NCBI RefSeq assembly: GCF_900078385.1
Contig: NZ_FLQR01000006.1
Span: forward strand, 124,001 to 188,000
DNA from: an uncultured Microbacterium sp.
GTDB lineage: Bacteria > Actinomycetota > Actinomycetes > Actinomycetales > Microbacteriaceae
DNA: 64,000 nucleotides
Direction of reading: 5' to 3'
In this document: piece after piece, positions 26,682 to 35,345 of the stretch
Layout of the letters: every line of letters begins with the position of its first letter
Numbering within the stretch: position 1 is the first letter of the stretch
Notes under the pieces: generated by a model
The model's input: only the letters and a program-made list of their open reading frames with translations
Databases searched by the model: none
What the model was told of the DNA's origin: nothing
Position numbers and translations under genes: made by a program

Positions 26682-27445
26682 CCGCGGTCACGGCCAGCGC
26701 CATCCGGGTCGAGGGACTGGAGAAGTCCTTCGGCGAGGTGCCCGTGCTGCGCGGCGTCGACGTCGAGGTCGCTCGCGGGAGCATCTTCGCCCTGCTGGGC
26801 GCCAACGGCGCCGGCAAGACGACCCTCGTGCGCATCCTGTCGACCCTGCTCGCCCCGGACGCCGGGACGGCGCGCGTCCACCGCTTCGACGTCGTGCGCG
26901 AGGCCGGCGACGTGCGGGAGTCGATCAGCCTCACGGGACAGTTCGCCGCGGTCGACGACGTGCTCACCGGCCGGGAGAACCTCGTGCTGGTCGCGCGACT
27001 GCGTCACCTGAAGGATCCGGGCGCGATCGCCGACGGGCTGCTCGCCCGCTTCGCCCTCACGGACGCCGGCGGGCGGAAGGCCGCGACCTACTCGGGCGGG
27101 ATGCGCCGCCGCCTCGACATCGCGATGAGCCTCATCGGCGACCCGCCGATCATCTTCCTCGACGAGCCCACCACGGGGCTCGACCCGCAGGCGCGACTCG
27201 ACGTGTGGCAGACCGTGAAGGCGCTCGCGGGCGCCGGCACGACGGTGCTGCTGACCACCCAGTACCTCGATGAGGCCGAGCAGCTCGCCGACCGCATCGC
27301 CATCCTGCACGACGGCAGGATCATCCAGAACGGCACGCTCGAAGAGCTCCGTCGCCTCCTCCCACCCGCAGAAGTCGAGTACGTCGAGAAGCAGCCCTCA
27401 CTGGAGGATGTCTTCCTCGCGCTCGTCGGCAAGGACATCCGATGA
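26678..27445 (+). CDS. ABC transporter ATP-binding protein, daunorubicin-resistance type
   Basis: A 255-residue nucleotide-binding subunit: Walker A GANGAGKTT, signature YSGGMRRRLD, Walker B IIFLDEPTTGLDPQAR and a C-terminal extension ending PSLEDVFLALVGKD, the DrrA-type tail. LTGQFAAVDDVLTGRENL is likewise typical of the DrrA group. Start at 26678 (ATGA overlap with DUF1048). Together with the next gene it should form a drug exporter controlled by PadR. Confidence 0.92.
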   Translation: MTAVTASAIRVEGLEKSFGEVPVLRGVDVEVARGSIFALLGANGAGKTTLVRILSTLLAPDAGTARVHRFDVVREAGDVRESISLTGQFAAVDDVLTGRENLVLVARLRHLKDPGAIADGLLARFALTDAGGRKAATYSGGMRRRLDIAMSLIGDPPIIFLDEPTTGLDPQARLDVWQTVKALAGAGTTVLLTTQYLDEAEQLADRIAILHDGRIIQNGTLEELRRLLPPAEVEYVEKQPSLEDVFLALVGKDIR

Positions 27446-28206
27446 CCACCCACATGCTCGGCGACACCGCCGTCCTCACCGGCCGGTCGCTGCGGCACAT
27501 CCTCCGCAGCCCCGACACGATCATCACGACCGCGGTCACCCCGATCGCGCTCATGCTGCTGTTCACGTTCGTGTTCGGCGGAGCGATCGAGACCGGCTCG
27601 GACGTCTCGTACGTCGACTACCTGCTGCCCGGCATCCTGCTCATCACGATCGCCTCGGGTGTCGCCTACACCGCCTATCGGCTCTTCCTCGACATGCAGG
27701 GCGGCATCTTCGAGCGCTTCCAGTCGATGCCGATCGCACGCTCGAGCGTGCTCTGGGCGCACGTGGTCACCTCGCTCGCGGCGAACCTCGTCTCCGTCGC
27801 GGTCGTCATCGGCGTCGCGCTCCTGGTCGGGTTCCGCACCGGCGCATCCGTTCTCGCCTGGCTGGCCGTCACCGGCATCCTGATCCTCTTCACGCTCGCG
27901 CTCACCTGGATCGCGGTCGTCGCCGGCCTGTCGGCGAAGACGGTCGACGGCGCGAGCGCCTTCAGCTACCCGCTGATCTTCCTGCCGTTCATCAGCTCGG
28001 CCTTCGTGCCCACCGGTTCGATGCCGGGCCCGGTCGCCTGGTTCGCGGAGAACCAGCCGGTCACCTCCATCGTCGACACGCTGCGCGCGCTGTTCGCGCA
28101 GGAGCCGGTGGGCGGCGACATCTGGATCGCGCTCGCGTGGCTCGTCGGGATCCTCCTGGTCGGCTACGCCGCCGCGATCGCCGTGTACCGCCGCAGGATC
28201 CGCTGA
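27442..28206 (+). CDS. ABC-2 type permease, DrrB-like
   Basis: A 254-residue membrane subunit with six predicted helices: MLGDTAVLTGRSLRHILRSPDTIITTAVTPIALMLLFTFVFGGAIE at the start, the coupling motif DMQGGIFERFQSMPIARSSVLWAHV, and IFLPFISSAFVPTGSMPGPVAWFAENQPVTSIVDTLRAL, all characteristic of DrrB-type permeases. It overlaps the ATPase gene by 4 nt and ends the operon. Confidence 0.92.
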   Translation: MTTHMLGDTAVLTGRSLRHILRSPDTIITTAVTPIALMLLFTFVFGGAIETGSDVSYVDYLLPGILLITIASGVAYTAYRLFLDMQGGIFERFQSMPIARSSVLWAHVVTSLAANLVSVAVVIGVALLVGFRTGASVLAWLAVTGILILFTLALTWIAVVAGLSAKTVDGASAFSYPLIFLPFISSAFVPTGSMPGPVAWFAENQPVTSIVDTLRALFAQEPVGGDIWIALAWLVGILLVGYAAAIAVYRRRIR

Positions 28207-28213
28207 GCCGCAA

Positions 28214-28900
28214 TCAGTCCCAGTCGAGGTAGTCCTCGATGACCGCCGCCGTGTGACCCGCGTGGGTGGAAACGAAGAGGTGCCCCCCGCCGTCGATCCG
28301 CACGACGCTCGCTCGGTCGGGGGCCGACGCCTGCAGCCGCTCGCCGTTCGCCGTCGGGGTGATCCGATCCTCGGTCCCCTGGATGATGAGCGCGGGCAGC
28401 CCCGGCGCGACGGCGGCCCACTCCGCCTCAGGCGTGGCGGCGAGGGCGGCGGCCTGCAGCTCCTCGACGGCGGCATCGCGCGCGCGGGCCAGGAAGTCGT
28501 GGTCCGGGGTGTCTCCGGAGGGCGGCTCCGGCTGCGAGCCTTCGACGCCCAGCAGCAGCACGCCGTTCGCGCGGTCGTGATGATCGAGCGCGACGGTGCG
28601 CGCGACGGCGCCGCCGAACGCGTGCCCGCCGATCCAGGCGTGGTCGATGCCGAGGTGGTCCATGACGTCGACGACATCCTGCGCGAGGTCGTGCATCGTG
28701 AGCGCCGCGGTGCCGGGCTGCCGGGCGCCGACCTGCACGACGCGGAAGTCCTCTTCGACGAGGACGCTCGCGAGCGTACCGAGGTAGGTGATGTCGAGGC
28801 CGCGCGCGGGGAGCAGCACGAGTGCGGGGCCGGCCCCCTCGTCGGTGTACGGGACGGCACGGCCATCCGGTTCGAAGATCTGGCGCTCGGTGATCGACAT
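28214..28900 (-). CDS. Alpha/beta-hydrolase fold protein lacking the nucleophile serine
   Basis: A 228-residue alpha/beta-hydrolase. The oxyanion-region strand (ALVLLPARGLDITYLGTLASVLVEEDFRVVQVGAR) and the acid/His end (ALIIQGTEDRITPTANGERL, DGGGHLFVSTHAGHTAAVIEDYL) are present, so Asp and His of the triad can be placed. The nucleophile elbow, however, reads GGHAFGG: the codon is GCG, giving Ala94 where G-H-S-x-G is expected. It is therefore probably not a serine hydrolase; a ligand-binding or unusual lyase role is possible. ATG 28900 follows GAGAGGGAACC. Divergent from a TetR gene. Confidence 0.8.
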   Translation of the reverse strand: MSITERQIFEPDGRAVPYTDEGAGPALVLLPARGLDITYLGTLASVLVEEDFRVVQVGARQPGTAALTMHDLAQDVVDVMDHLGIDHAWIGGHAFGGAVARTVALDHHDRANGVLLLGVEGSQPEPPSGDTPDHDFLARARDAAVEELQAAALAATPEAEWAAVAPGLPALIIQGTEDRITPTANGERLQASAPDRASVVRIDGGGHLFVSTHAGHTAAVIEDYLDWD

Positions 28901-28978
28901 GGTTCCCTCTCGCGGTGCGGTCGCCGTCCGGTCCCTCTGGCCCGGCTCTTCCATTCTGCCCGGCGATAGACTTCCCCC

Positions 28979-29593
28979 GTGCCCGCCCCCGACTCAGCTC
29001 CGACGCCGCAGCGCGGGAGCTATGCGAAAGGGATCGCCCGCCGGCAGGAGATCCTCGACCGGGCCATCGAGGTCTTCGCGCAGCGCGGTGCGCGGCGGAC
29101 GAGCCTGCGCGCGATCGCCCAGGAGGTCGGCGTCACCCACGCCGCCCTCACGCACTACTTCGGCTCGCTGGAGGAGCTCCTCGTCGAGGTGTACCGCGAG
29201 TCCGAGCACCGCTCGGACAGCCCTCCGCGCTCACCGGATGCGACGCCCGCCGAGATGATGCAGACCTCCGCGGCCGAGAATCGCGAGATCCCCGGTCTGG
29301 TGCAGCTCTACTCGACGCTCGTCGCCGCCGCCCTCGAGGACGGCCACCCGGCCGCGCAGGCCTTCATCGGCCGACGGTTCGCGGCGCTCCGCGAGGACAT
29401 GACCGCGCGCGTCCGCGACCTGCAGGCGTCCGGCCACGTCCGGGACGACCTCGATCCCGGGCTCGTCGCGGCGCTCACCATCGCGGCCTCGGACGGACTC
29501 CAGACGCAGTGGCTCCTGGAGCCGTCCGTCGACCACGAAGCGGCGCTGGGCCTCCTCGATCGCCTTCTCGCGGGTCCGAAGACCCGCGCCTGA
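28979..29593 (+). CDS. TetR/AcrR family transcriptional regulator
   Basis: A 204-residue repressor. The DNA-binding part is RRQEILDRAIEVFAQRGARRTSLRAIAQEVGVTHAALTHYFGSLEELLVEVYRE, a clear TetR helix-turn-helix. The C-terminal ligand-binding domain resembles the TetR_C_6/BetI group (LVAALTIAASDGLQTQWLLEPSVDHEAALGLLDRLL). The GTG at 28979 lies seven bases after a GATAGACT -10 box, so the mRNA is probably leaderless. Likely target: itself and the divergent alpha/beta-hydrolase. Confidence 0.88.
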   Translation: MPAPDSAPTPQRGSYAKGIARRQEILDRAIEVFAQRGARRTSLRAIAQEVGVTHAALTHYFGSLEELLVEVYRESEHRSDSPPRSPDATPAEMMQTSAAENREIPGLVQLYSTLVAAALEDGHPAAQAFIGRRFAALREDMTARVRDLQASGHVRDDLDPGLVAALTIAASDGLQTQWLLEPSVDHEAALGLLDRLLAGPKTRA

Positions 29594-29608
29594 CGCGCGC
29601 GCTGCGCG

Positions 29609-30733
29609 TCAGAGCGTCGACGCGAACGGGTCGAAGCCCGCCGGCAGCAGCGGCACGGGTGCCACGGTGCTCTCGACGCGCACGGTGGCGCCGGTCGCCG
29701 CGGACTCCTCGGCCGAGAGGAGCACGTCCAGGACGTGGTACCCGAGCTCGCCGGAGGCGACGTGCGGGCGACCCTCTGCGATCGCGCGGACCATGTCGAG
29801 GGTGCCGAGGCCGCGGCCCACGGCGACGTCCTCGTGCTCGATCTCGATCCAGGTCTGCTCGAAGGACATGCCGTCGCGCAGCACGCCGAGCGGCTTGACG
29901 TAGGCGATCCGGCCCGCGAACTGGTTGGGGTCGGGGATGACGAGCGACCCCTCGGTGCCGTGGATCTCGACGATGCCGTGCCGTTCCAGGGCGGAGTCGA
30001 AGCTCAGGAGGCTCTGCGACTGCGCGCCGGAAGCGAACGCGGCGAGCACCTGCATCGTCGAGGGGACCTCGACGGCGAACGGGGTGCCCGCGTTCGGGCC
30101 CGTGTGGATCCGGCGTTCGTCGGCGGTCTTCGTCCCGAAGGCGGAGACCCGGTCGACGGGCCCGAACAGGCTCACGAGCGCGGAGAAGTAGTACGGCCCC
30201 ATGTCCAGCAGCGGGCCCGCGCCCTGCGCGAAGAGGAAGGCGGGATTCGGATGCCAGAGGTCCGGCCCCTGCGTCTGGAAGACCGTCTGCGCGAACAGCG
30301 GGCGGCCGATCAGGCCGTCCTCCACCGCGCGTCGCGCCGCCTGGAAACCGGGACCCAGGAGGGTGTCGGGCGCCGACCCCACCCGCAGTCCGGCGGCGTC
30401 GGCCTCGCGGAGCAGCTGGGCCGCGCCGTCCCGGTCCAGTCCGAGCGGCTTCTCCGACCAGACGTGCTTGCCGGCGGCGATGGCGCGGCGCGAGACCTCG
30501 ATGTGCGCGGCCGGGATCGTGAGGTTCACGACGAGCGCGACGTCCGGGTGGGCGAGCACATCGTCGGCGGAGCCGTGCTGGGCGACGCCGTGCTTCTCGG
30601 CCTGGGCAGCCGCGCGCTCGACGTCCAGATCGCCGACGATGACGACGTCGACGTCGGGGAACGAGGACAGGTGGGACAGGTAGGTGTCGCTGATGACACC
30701 GGCGCCGATGACGCCGACTCCGACCGCGCTCAT
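29609..30733 (-). CDS. Gfo/Idh/MocA family oxidoreductase
   Basis: A 374-residue sugar or inositol dehydrogenase-like enzyme: N-terminal Rossmann domain (VGVIGAGVISDTYLSHLSSF) with the family hallmark SEKPLG (Lys as active-site base) near residue 95, and a C-terminal alpha/beta domain with GPLLDMGPYYFSALVSLFGP. Overlaps the upstream sugar-phosphate-isomerase-like gene by 4 nt, so the two probably act in one pathway of sugar, keto-inositol or glycoside breakdown. No transporter is next to them. The start at 30733 gives the standard MSAVGVGVIGAG. Confidence 0.9.
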   Translation of the reverse strand: MSAVGVGVIGAGVISDTYLSHLSSFPDVDVVIVGDLDVERAAAQAEKHGVAQHGSADDVLAHPDVALVVNLTIPAAHIEVSRRAIAAGKHVWSEKPLGLDRDGAAQLLREADAAGLRVGSAPDTLLGPGFQAARRAVEDGLIGRPLFAQTVFQTQGPDLWHPNPAFLFAQGAGPLLDMGPYYFSALVSLFGPVDRVSAFGTKTADERRIHTGPNAGTPFAVEVPSTMQVLAAFASGAQSQSLLSFDSALERHGIVEIHGTEGSLVIPDPNQFAGRIAYVKPLGVLRDGMSFEQTWIEIEHEDVAVGRGLGTLDMVRAIAEGRPHVASGELGYHVLDVLLSAEESAATGATVRVESTVAPVPLLPAGFDPFASTL

Positions 30734-31554
30734 CGGACGAACCCCCCGTCGCGCAGGAAGGCGAGGCTCGCGGCGACGTCGTCGAACACGTCGCCCGGCG
30801 GGTTGTCGTACTCGATGACGGCGTAGCGCACCGCGGTGGCCGCGCGCAGCGCGTCGGCGAGCGGCACGTCGCCCTCGCCGGGCCGGCGCTGGTCGAGCGT
30901 CTCGGAACCGAACTTCTCGGCGCCGGGCGCGAACGGGTTCTCTGCCGGCGCGATGCCGTCCTTCACGTGCACGGCGGTGAGGCGGTCGCCGAGACGGGAC
31001 ACGAGACCCGTGACGTCCTGCCCACCGGTCAGAGCCCAGAACAGGTCGAGCTCGATCTCCACGCGCTCGTCGGTGAGCTCGACGAACCGTTCGTACGCCG
31101 TCTGGCCGTCGAAGTCGGCCACGAACTCCTGCGCGTGGTTGTGGTAGCCGACCGCCAGCCCGAAGCCGGCAGCGACCTCGACGAGGTTGTTGAGCCGGTC
31201 GGCGATGTCCGTCACGCCCTCGAGGGTCAGCCAGCGGTCGGGCGCCACGAAGGGGTCGATGACCGTGGTCACCCCGAGCGTCGCGGCGGCCTCGAAGACG
31301 ACCTCCGGGGCGGGGGTCGGAATCGAGCCGTCCGGCGTCCACAGCTCATCGGACAGGAGCGGCGCGTGCCCCGTGGGCGATGCGAGCCCCGCGGCATCCA
31401 GTGCGCGTCGGATCTCGGCGGGCCGGCGCACGAAGTCGAACGCCTCCACGTTGCGCAGCCCCAGGGCGGCGAGCTTCTCGAGCGATCCGTCCATGTCTGC
31501 GGTGAACTGCTGTGCGAGCGTGTAGAGCTGCACTGATGCTTCCGGTCGGGCCAC
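30730..31554 (-). CDS. Sugar phosphate isomerase/epimerase-like TIM-barrel protein
   Basis: A 274-residue protein of the xylose-isomerase-like/AP-endonuclease-2 superfamily: VQLYTLAQQFTADMDGSLEKLAALGLRNVEAFDF at the N-terminus, YHNHAQEF with metal-binding His, EIELDLFWALTGG with metal-binding Glu/Asp, and AVHVKDG near the end. It probably isomerises or epimerises a sugar or keto-inositol together with the coupled dehydrogenase. ATG near 31554; the gap upstream contains an inverted repeat that may be an operator. Confidence 0.88.
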   Translation of the reverse strand: MARPEASVQLYTLAQQFTADMDGSLEKLAALGLRNVEAFDFVRRPAEIRRALDAAGLASPTGHAPLLSDELWTPDGSIPTPAPEVVFEAAATLGVTTVIDPFVAPDRWLTLEGVTDIADRLNNLVEVAAGFGLAVGYHNHAQEFVADFDGQTAYERFVELTDERVEIELDLFWALTGGQDVTGLVSRLGDRLTAVHVKDGIAPAENPFAPGAEKFGSETLDQRRPGEGDVPLADALRAATAVRYAVIEYDNPPGDVFDDVAASLAFLRDGGFVR

Positions 31555-31613
31555 GATGACCGTCCTCTCCGTCGATGAAGCGCACGCGCGGCGGTGCGCG
31601 GAGCCAGAATAGC

Positions 31614-31638
31614 AGAAACCTCCGCGTGGTGGTTTTCT
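31614..31638. promoter_or_regulatory. Inverted repeat upstream of the isomerase-dehydrogenase operon
   Basis: AGAAACC (31614-31620) and GGTTTTCT (31631-31638) form an imperfect dyad separated by ten GC-rich bases, 60-84 bp upstream of the operon start. It is one of few AT-containing elements in the 274-bp gap, which otherwise holds nothing I can assign. A LacI/GntR operator is possible; no regulator gene is beside it. Confidence 0.35.
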
Positions 31639-31828
31639 GGGACCCTATCGGTCGCGGAACCTCCCGGTCAAGCCCCCGGCAGCGATCCGCGAGGGGCGAT
31701 ACGTTGGGTACGCCCTCGGCACAGATGTTCGGGTCATCGAGCTGTGGGACGGCGGCCCAGGTCGGGCGAGGCTTCGGGTGCCCCTGATGCTGGGCCGCCT
31801 CTCTTCCCCGCGACTCCGGTCGGAGCGC

Positions 31829-33535
31829 TCAGAGCCCGTCGGCGACGGCGGCCGCGGCGCGCATCCAGGCGTCGCCGGTCTTCGGCTGCAGGCTCCCGTA
31901 GCGGATGCGGCCGGCTTTGAGCGCGTCGTCGAACGGGATGACCTCGACGGCGCGGACGTGACCCACGAATCCCTCGGCGATCTCCTGCACGGCGGCGGCG
32001 TTCGAGCGCTCGGACTGGCTCACGATCACGACGGCGTTGTCGGCGAGGCGGCGGGAGTGCTCATCGCGGCGGCGCAGCGCATCCAGGAGCAGGGCGGCGG
32101 ACTCGGCCGACTCGGGGGCGGCCAGCGTCGGCACGACGAGCTGGTGCGCGGAGTCGATCATCCGCAGCCAGCGATCGGCGGATTCGTCGTTGCCGGAGTC
32201 GAAGATCACCATGCGGTAGTAACGCGCGGCGACCTGCATGAGCAGGTCGAAGTCGGCCGTCGTGATGCGCTGATCGGCGGCGAGCAGCTCGGGGTTGGAG
32301 CGCAGGACGTCGTACCGGTCGACGGTCTGGTGGTGGACGTACCGGGCGATGTCGGAGACCGACGCCGTCGTCTCCAGCAGCCGGGCCGCGTGCGGCAGCA
32401 GGTCGCGGATGGTCGTGTCGTAGTCGCCCTGCTCGGTGCGCCAGCCCAGCGTCCCGCGGGTGTCGTTGTTGTCCCACGCGAGCACCGTGCCTCCGCCGTG
32501 CCGCGCGTAGACGGCGGCGAGGACGGCGGTCGTCATCGTCTTGCCGACGCCGCCCTTGCCGTTCGCGACCGCGATCGTGCGGCAGCCCGCCCAGTGCCGC
32601 GAGACCGCCATCTCCCATTCGGCGCGCTGGATCGCCGCGCGCGAGGGGCGCATGGGGATGCCGAGCTGCGCGAGGAACGCGCGCCAGCCGTCGAGCTTCG
32701 CGGGGTGCTCGCTCGCGGGCTCGATGAAGGACGGGCGTGCGCTCTCCCCGAATGTCGCGAGCGGCCCGGACAGCACCGGGACCGGCGGGATGTCGGTGAG
32801 CCCGGTGGGCATCGCGGGCGGGCTCACGAACTCCGGCGGCGCGTCTGCGGACTCCGGGTCTTCGGTGTCGTTCGGCTCGTCGGTGGACTCTGTGCCTTCG
32901 GCATCGATCGGCTCGTCGGTCGGCTCTGTGCCGGCGGGAGCATCGGCGGCTCCGTCCGTCGACGGCGCGTCGGCAGGCTCGGCGGCGTGGTCGGCGGGAC
33001 CGTCGGCGGAAACGGGGGCCCACGGCGAGACGGCATCCTCGACGTCGTCATCGTCGTCGTCCGGCGCCGGCTCGGAGGGCTCGTAGGGGCCGAGATCCTC
33101 GGGGACCGTGAACGCGAACTGCGGCGTCCCGAGGTCGGGGGCGAGCGGCTCCGGCACCGATGCCGCCGGCTCGTCGAGGTCGTCGTCGTCCCCGTCGTCC
33201 AGCGTGGAGGTCCACGGGGCGGGGACGGCGTCCGTCGTCCACCACGCCTGCTCGCGCAGCTCCGCGCGGGTGACCGTCTTGTCCGTCATCTGGACGATGA
33301 GCTCGCCGTCGGGCTCGACCTGCAGCGTGTGCTCTCCGTGATCACCGCTCGTGGACAGCTCGACCGGTTCGCCGATGCGCGCCGCCTCGTCGCGCGCGCG
33401 GGTGACGATCAGCTGCCGGATGCCGTCGGCATCCGCTGCGGACAGGCTTTCGACCTCCGCGCCCGCCAGGGCGAACTCCGCCGATTCTCCCGTCACGCGC
33501 ACGTGGGCGCGGGCCGGTTCGGTGCCTGAGTTCAT
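31829..33535 (-). CDS. ParA/MinD-like ATPase with long acidic linker
   Basis: A 568-residue protein in three parts. Residues 1-100 form a small alpha/beta domain (ARIGEPVELSTSGDHGEHTLQVEPDGELIVQM). Residues about 110-265 are a disordered, acidic Asp/Glu/Pro/Thr/Ala linker. Residues about 275-568 are a P-loop ATPase with deviant Walker A VANGKGGVGKT, LAWDNNDTRGTLGWR, and MVIFDSGND as Walker B. The layout resembles actinobacterial EspI/MinD-like proteins near type VII secretion loci, but none is seen here. Role could be positioning or regulating an envelope complex. ATG 33535 follows AAAGGGAAC. Confidence 0.8.
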   Translation of the reverse strand: MNSGTEPARAHVRVTGESAEFALAGAEVESLSAADADGIRQLIVTRARDEAARIGEPVELSTSGDHGEHTLQVEPDGELIVQMTDKTVTRAELREQAWWTTDAVPAPWTSTLDDGDDDDLDEPAASVPEPLAPDLGTPQFAFTVPEDLGPYEPSEPAPDDDDDDVEDAVSPWAPVSADGPADHAAEPADAPSTDGAADAPAGTEPTDEPIDAEGTESTDEPNDTEDPESADAPPEFVSPPAMPTGLTDIPPVPVLSGPLATFGESARPSFIEPASEHPAKLDGWRAFLAQLGIPMRPSRAAIQRAEWEMAVSRHWAGCRTIAVANGKGGVGKTMTTAVLAAVYARHGGGTVLAWDNNDTRGTLGWRTEQGDYDTTIRDLLPHAARLLETTASVSDIARYVHHQTVDRYDVLRSNPELLAADQRITTADFDLLMQVAARYYRMVIFDSGNDESADRWLRMIDSAHQLVVPTLAAPESAESAALLLDALRRRDEHSRRLADNAVVIVSQSERSNAAAVQEIAEGFVGHVRAVEVIPFDDALKAGRIRYGSLQPKTGDAWMRAAAAVADGL

Positions 33536-33651
33536 GGAAGTTCCCTTTCGACGGATGCCGCCGCCATCGGACGCCCTTTCCACGCTATCGCGACACGCCT
33601 GGGAAAGACGGGTCCTTGCGCGGCACGACGACGCGTGTCATGGCGCCGGGA

Positions 33652-34359
33652 CTACGACGCAGGCGGGAGGCTGAAGCTGTGCGCCGATGCGATCCGGGTC
33701 GCCGCGTCCGACGCCAGGAAGGCGAGCACGCGCCGCGCCGCCGCCGGGTCGGCGGACGTCGTCGCGACCGCGCCGGAGAACACGGTGTCGATGGCGCACT
33801 CCGCCGGGAGGACGCCGAGGATGCGGATGCCGGGCTGCCCGACGAGCTCGCTGAGCTGCTGGAAGCCGAGGTCGACGTCGCCGGCCGCGAGCGACCGCGC
33901 GACGGGGATGCCGGGGCGTGCCTGCACGAGTCGGCCGCCGATCTCGCCCGTGAGGCCCCACTTCTCGATCATCGCCACCAGAGCCGTCCCGCTCGGACCC
34001 GTGGAGTAGCCGATCCGTCCGGCGCCGCGGAGCGCGTCGCGCACGCCCGCGGCGTCCGGGAACGCGGCGCCCTCGGGCTGCGCGGCGGGCTCGTCGGAAC
34101 CGGAGGGGACGGCGACCGCGACCTGCGACAGCATCAGGGGGACGACGGAGTCCGCGTCGAGATGGCCGTCCGCGGCGAGCCGCGCCAGGGCGTCGGAAGC
34201 GAGGAACACGAGGTCGAGCGGCTCCCCCGCGGCCACGCGCTGCGCGGCATCCACACCCCCGACGGATTCCACGTCGACCTGGGGAAGCCCCGCCGCGACG
34301 GCCGCCGCGGTCAGGTCTGCGAGCACGTGCCGGGTCGCCATCGAGGAGATCGCCCTCAC
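33652..34359 (-). CDS. Substrate-binding-domain protein (ModA-like), no signal peptide
   Basis: A 235-residue periplasmic-binding-protein type 2 fold, closest in look to ModA-like solute-binding domains: MRAISSMATRHVLADLTAA, SVGGVDAAQRVAAGEPLDLVFLASDALARLAADG, GYSTGPSGTALVAMIEKWG and DLGFQQLSELVGQPGIRILGVLP. It lacks any signal peptide or lipobox, so it is cytoplasmic. Last gene of the protocatechuate operon, with a GTG start overlapping the AKR stop by 4 nt. A ligand-sensing or enzymatic role in the pathway is possible, but nothing in the sequence says which. Confidence 0.75.
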   Translation of the reverse strand: MRAISSMATRHVLADLTAAAVAAGLPQVDVESVGGVDAAQRVAAGEPLDLVFLASDALARLAADGHLDADSVVPLMLSQVAVAVPSGSDEPAAQPEGAAFPDAAGVRDALRGAGRIGYSTGPSGTALVAMIEKWGLTGEIGGRLVQARPGIPVARSLAAGDVDLGFQQLSELVGQPGIRILGVLPAECAIDTVFSGAVATTSADPAAARRVLAFLASDAATRIASAHSFSLPPAS

Positions 34360-35345
34360 GCGGCGCCGCCTGCTGCAGAGTCCTCGAACGTCTCGGCGTC
34401 GACCTCGGAGTTGCCGACCGCGTTGTACCGGGAGCCGGAGACGGTCCCTGAGGAGATGAGCGCGCCGGCCCGCTCGAGTACGGCGGCATCGACGACGACG
34501 TCGACGGCGGCGAGGTTCTCACGCACGTGGCCGGCGCGCGTGCTGCCCGGGATCGGCACGACGTGGTCGCCGCGGGAGAGCAGCCACGCCAGCGCGAGCT
34601 GGGCGGGCGAGCACCCCGCCTCGGCGGCGAGCGCGCGCCACGGCGGCAGGAGGGCGGCGTTGGCGGGCCAGTGCTCCGGCTGGAACCGGGGCATGGCGCG
34701 GCGGATGTCCTTCGGGACGAGCGTCTCCGGGTCGGTGATCCCGTCCGCGAGGAACCCGCGCGCGACCGGGGAGAATGCGACCAGCGCGACCCCGTCCGCG
34801 CGGCTGGCCTCGAGCATGCCGAGCTCGGCGTTGCGGGTCCACAGCGAGTACTCGTTCTGCACGGCGGCAATGGGCGCCACGGCCTGCGCCTCGCGGAGGC
34901 GGGCGACCGACACCTCGGACAGCCCGATCGCACCGATCTTGCCGGCATCCACGGCCTCGGCGAGGGCCCCGACGCTGTCGCCGATGGGCACGTCCTTATC
35001 CCATCGGTGCAGGTAGTACAGGTCGATGTGGTCGACGCCGAGCCGTGCGAGCGACGCGTCGACGTGGCCGCGCAGCGTCGCGGGCCGCCCGTCGATGACC
35101 TTGACGCCGTCGACCATCGCCATGCCGCCCTTGCTCGCGAGGACGACCTCGTCGCGGCGTCCCGCGATCGCGCGGCCGACGAGCTCCTCGTTGCGACCGG
35201 CGCCGTACAGCGTCGCGGTGTCGAGCAGGCGGATGCCGTCGTCGAGCGCTCCACGCAGGATCGCCACGCCGTCCTCGAAGGACGGCGGGATGCCGTAGGC
35301 GTGGCTGAGGTTCATGCAGCCGAGGCCGAGGCGCGGCAGATTCAC
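34356..35345 (-). CDS. Aldo/keto reductase in the protocatechuate operon
   Basis: A 329-residue aldo/keto reductase: LPRLGLGCMNLSHAYG, then RLLDTATLYGAGRNEELVG with catalytic Asp and Tyr, VVLASKGG with Lys, and YYLHRWDKDVPIG with His. The C-terminus has the cofactor loop IPGSTRAGHVREN. Starts with GTG at 35345, overlapping the ligC stop by 4 nt. The canonical 4,5-cleavage pathway has no AKR step, so it may reduce a side product or aldehyde (for example a vanillin-like precursor); that is a guess. Confidence 0.88.
   Translation of the reverse strand: MNLPRLGLGCMNLSHAYGIPPSFEDGVAILRGALDDGIRLLDTATLYGAGRNEELVGRAIAGRRDEVVLASKGGMAMVDGVKVIDGRPATLRGHVDASLARLGVDHIDLYYLHRWDKDVPIGDSVGALAEAVDAGKIGAIGLSEVSVARLREAQAVAPIAAVQNEYSLWTRNAELGMLEASRADGVALVAFSPVARGFLADGITDPETLVPKDIRRAMPRFQPEHWPANAALLPPWRALAAEAGCSPAQLALAWLLSRGDHVVPIPGSTRAGHVRENLAAVDVVVDAAVLERAGALISSGTVSGSRYNAVGNSEVDAETFEDSAAGGAA

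Noticed and set aside
29609..31554. Assigning the dehydrogenase/isomerase pair to inositol catabolism (iol)
   Set aside because: Both families act on many sugars and no iolB, iolC, iolD or iolE is nearby.
33652..34359. Molybdate ABC transporter binding protein ModA
   Set aside because: No signal peptide, no modB/modC beside it and operon linkage to aromatic catabolism.
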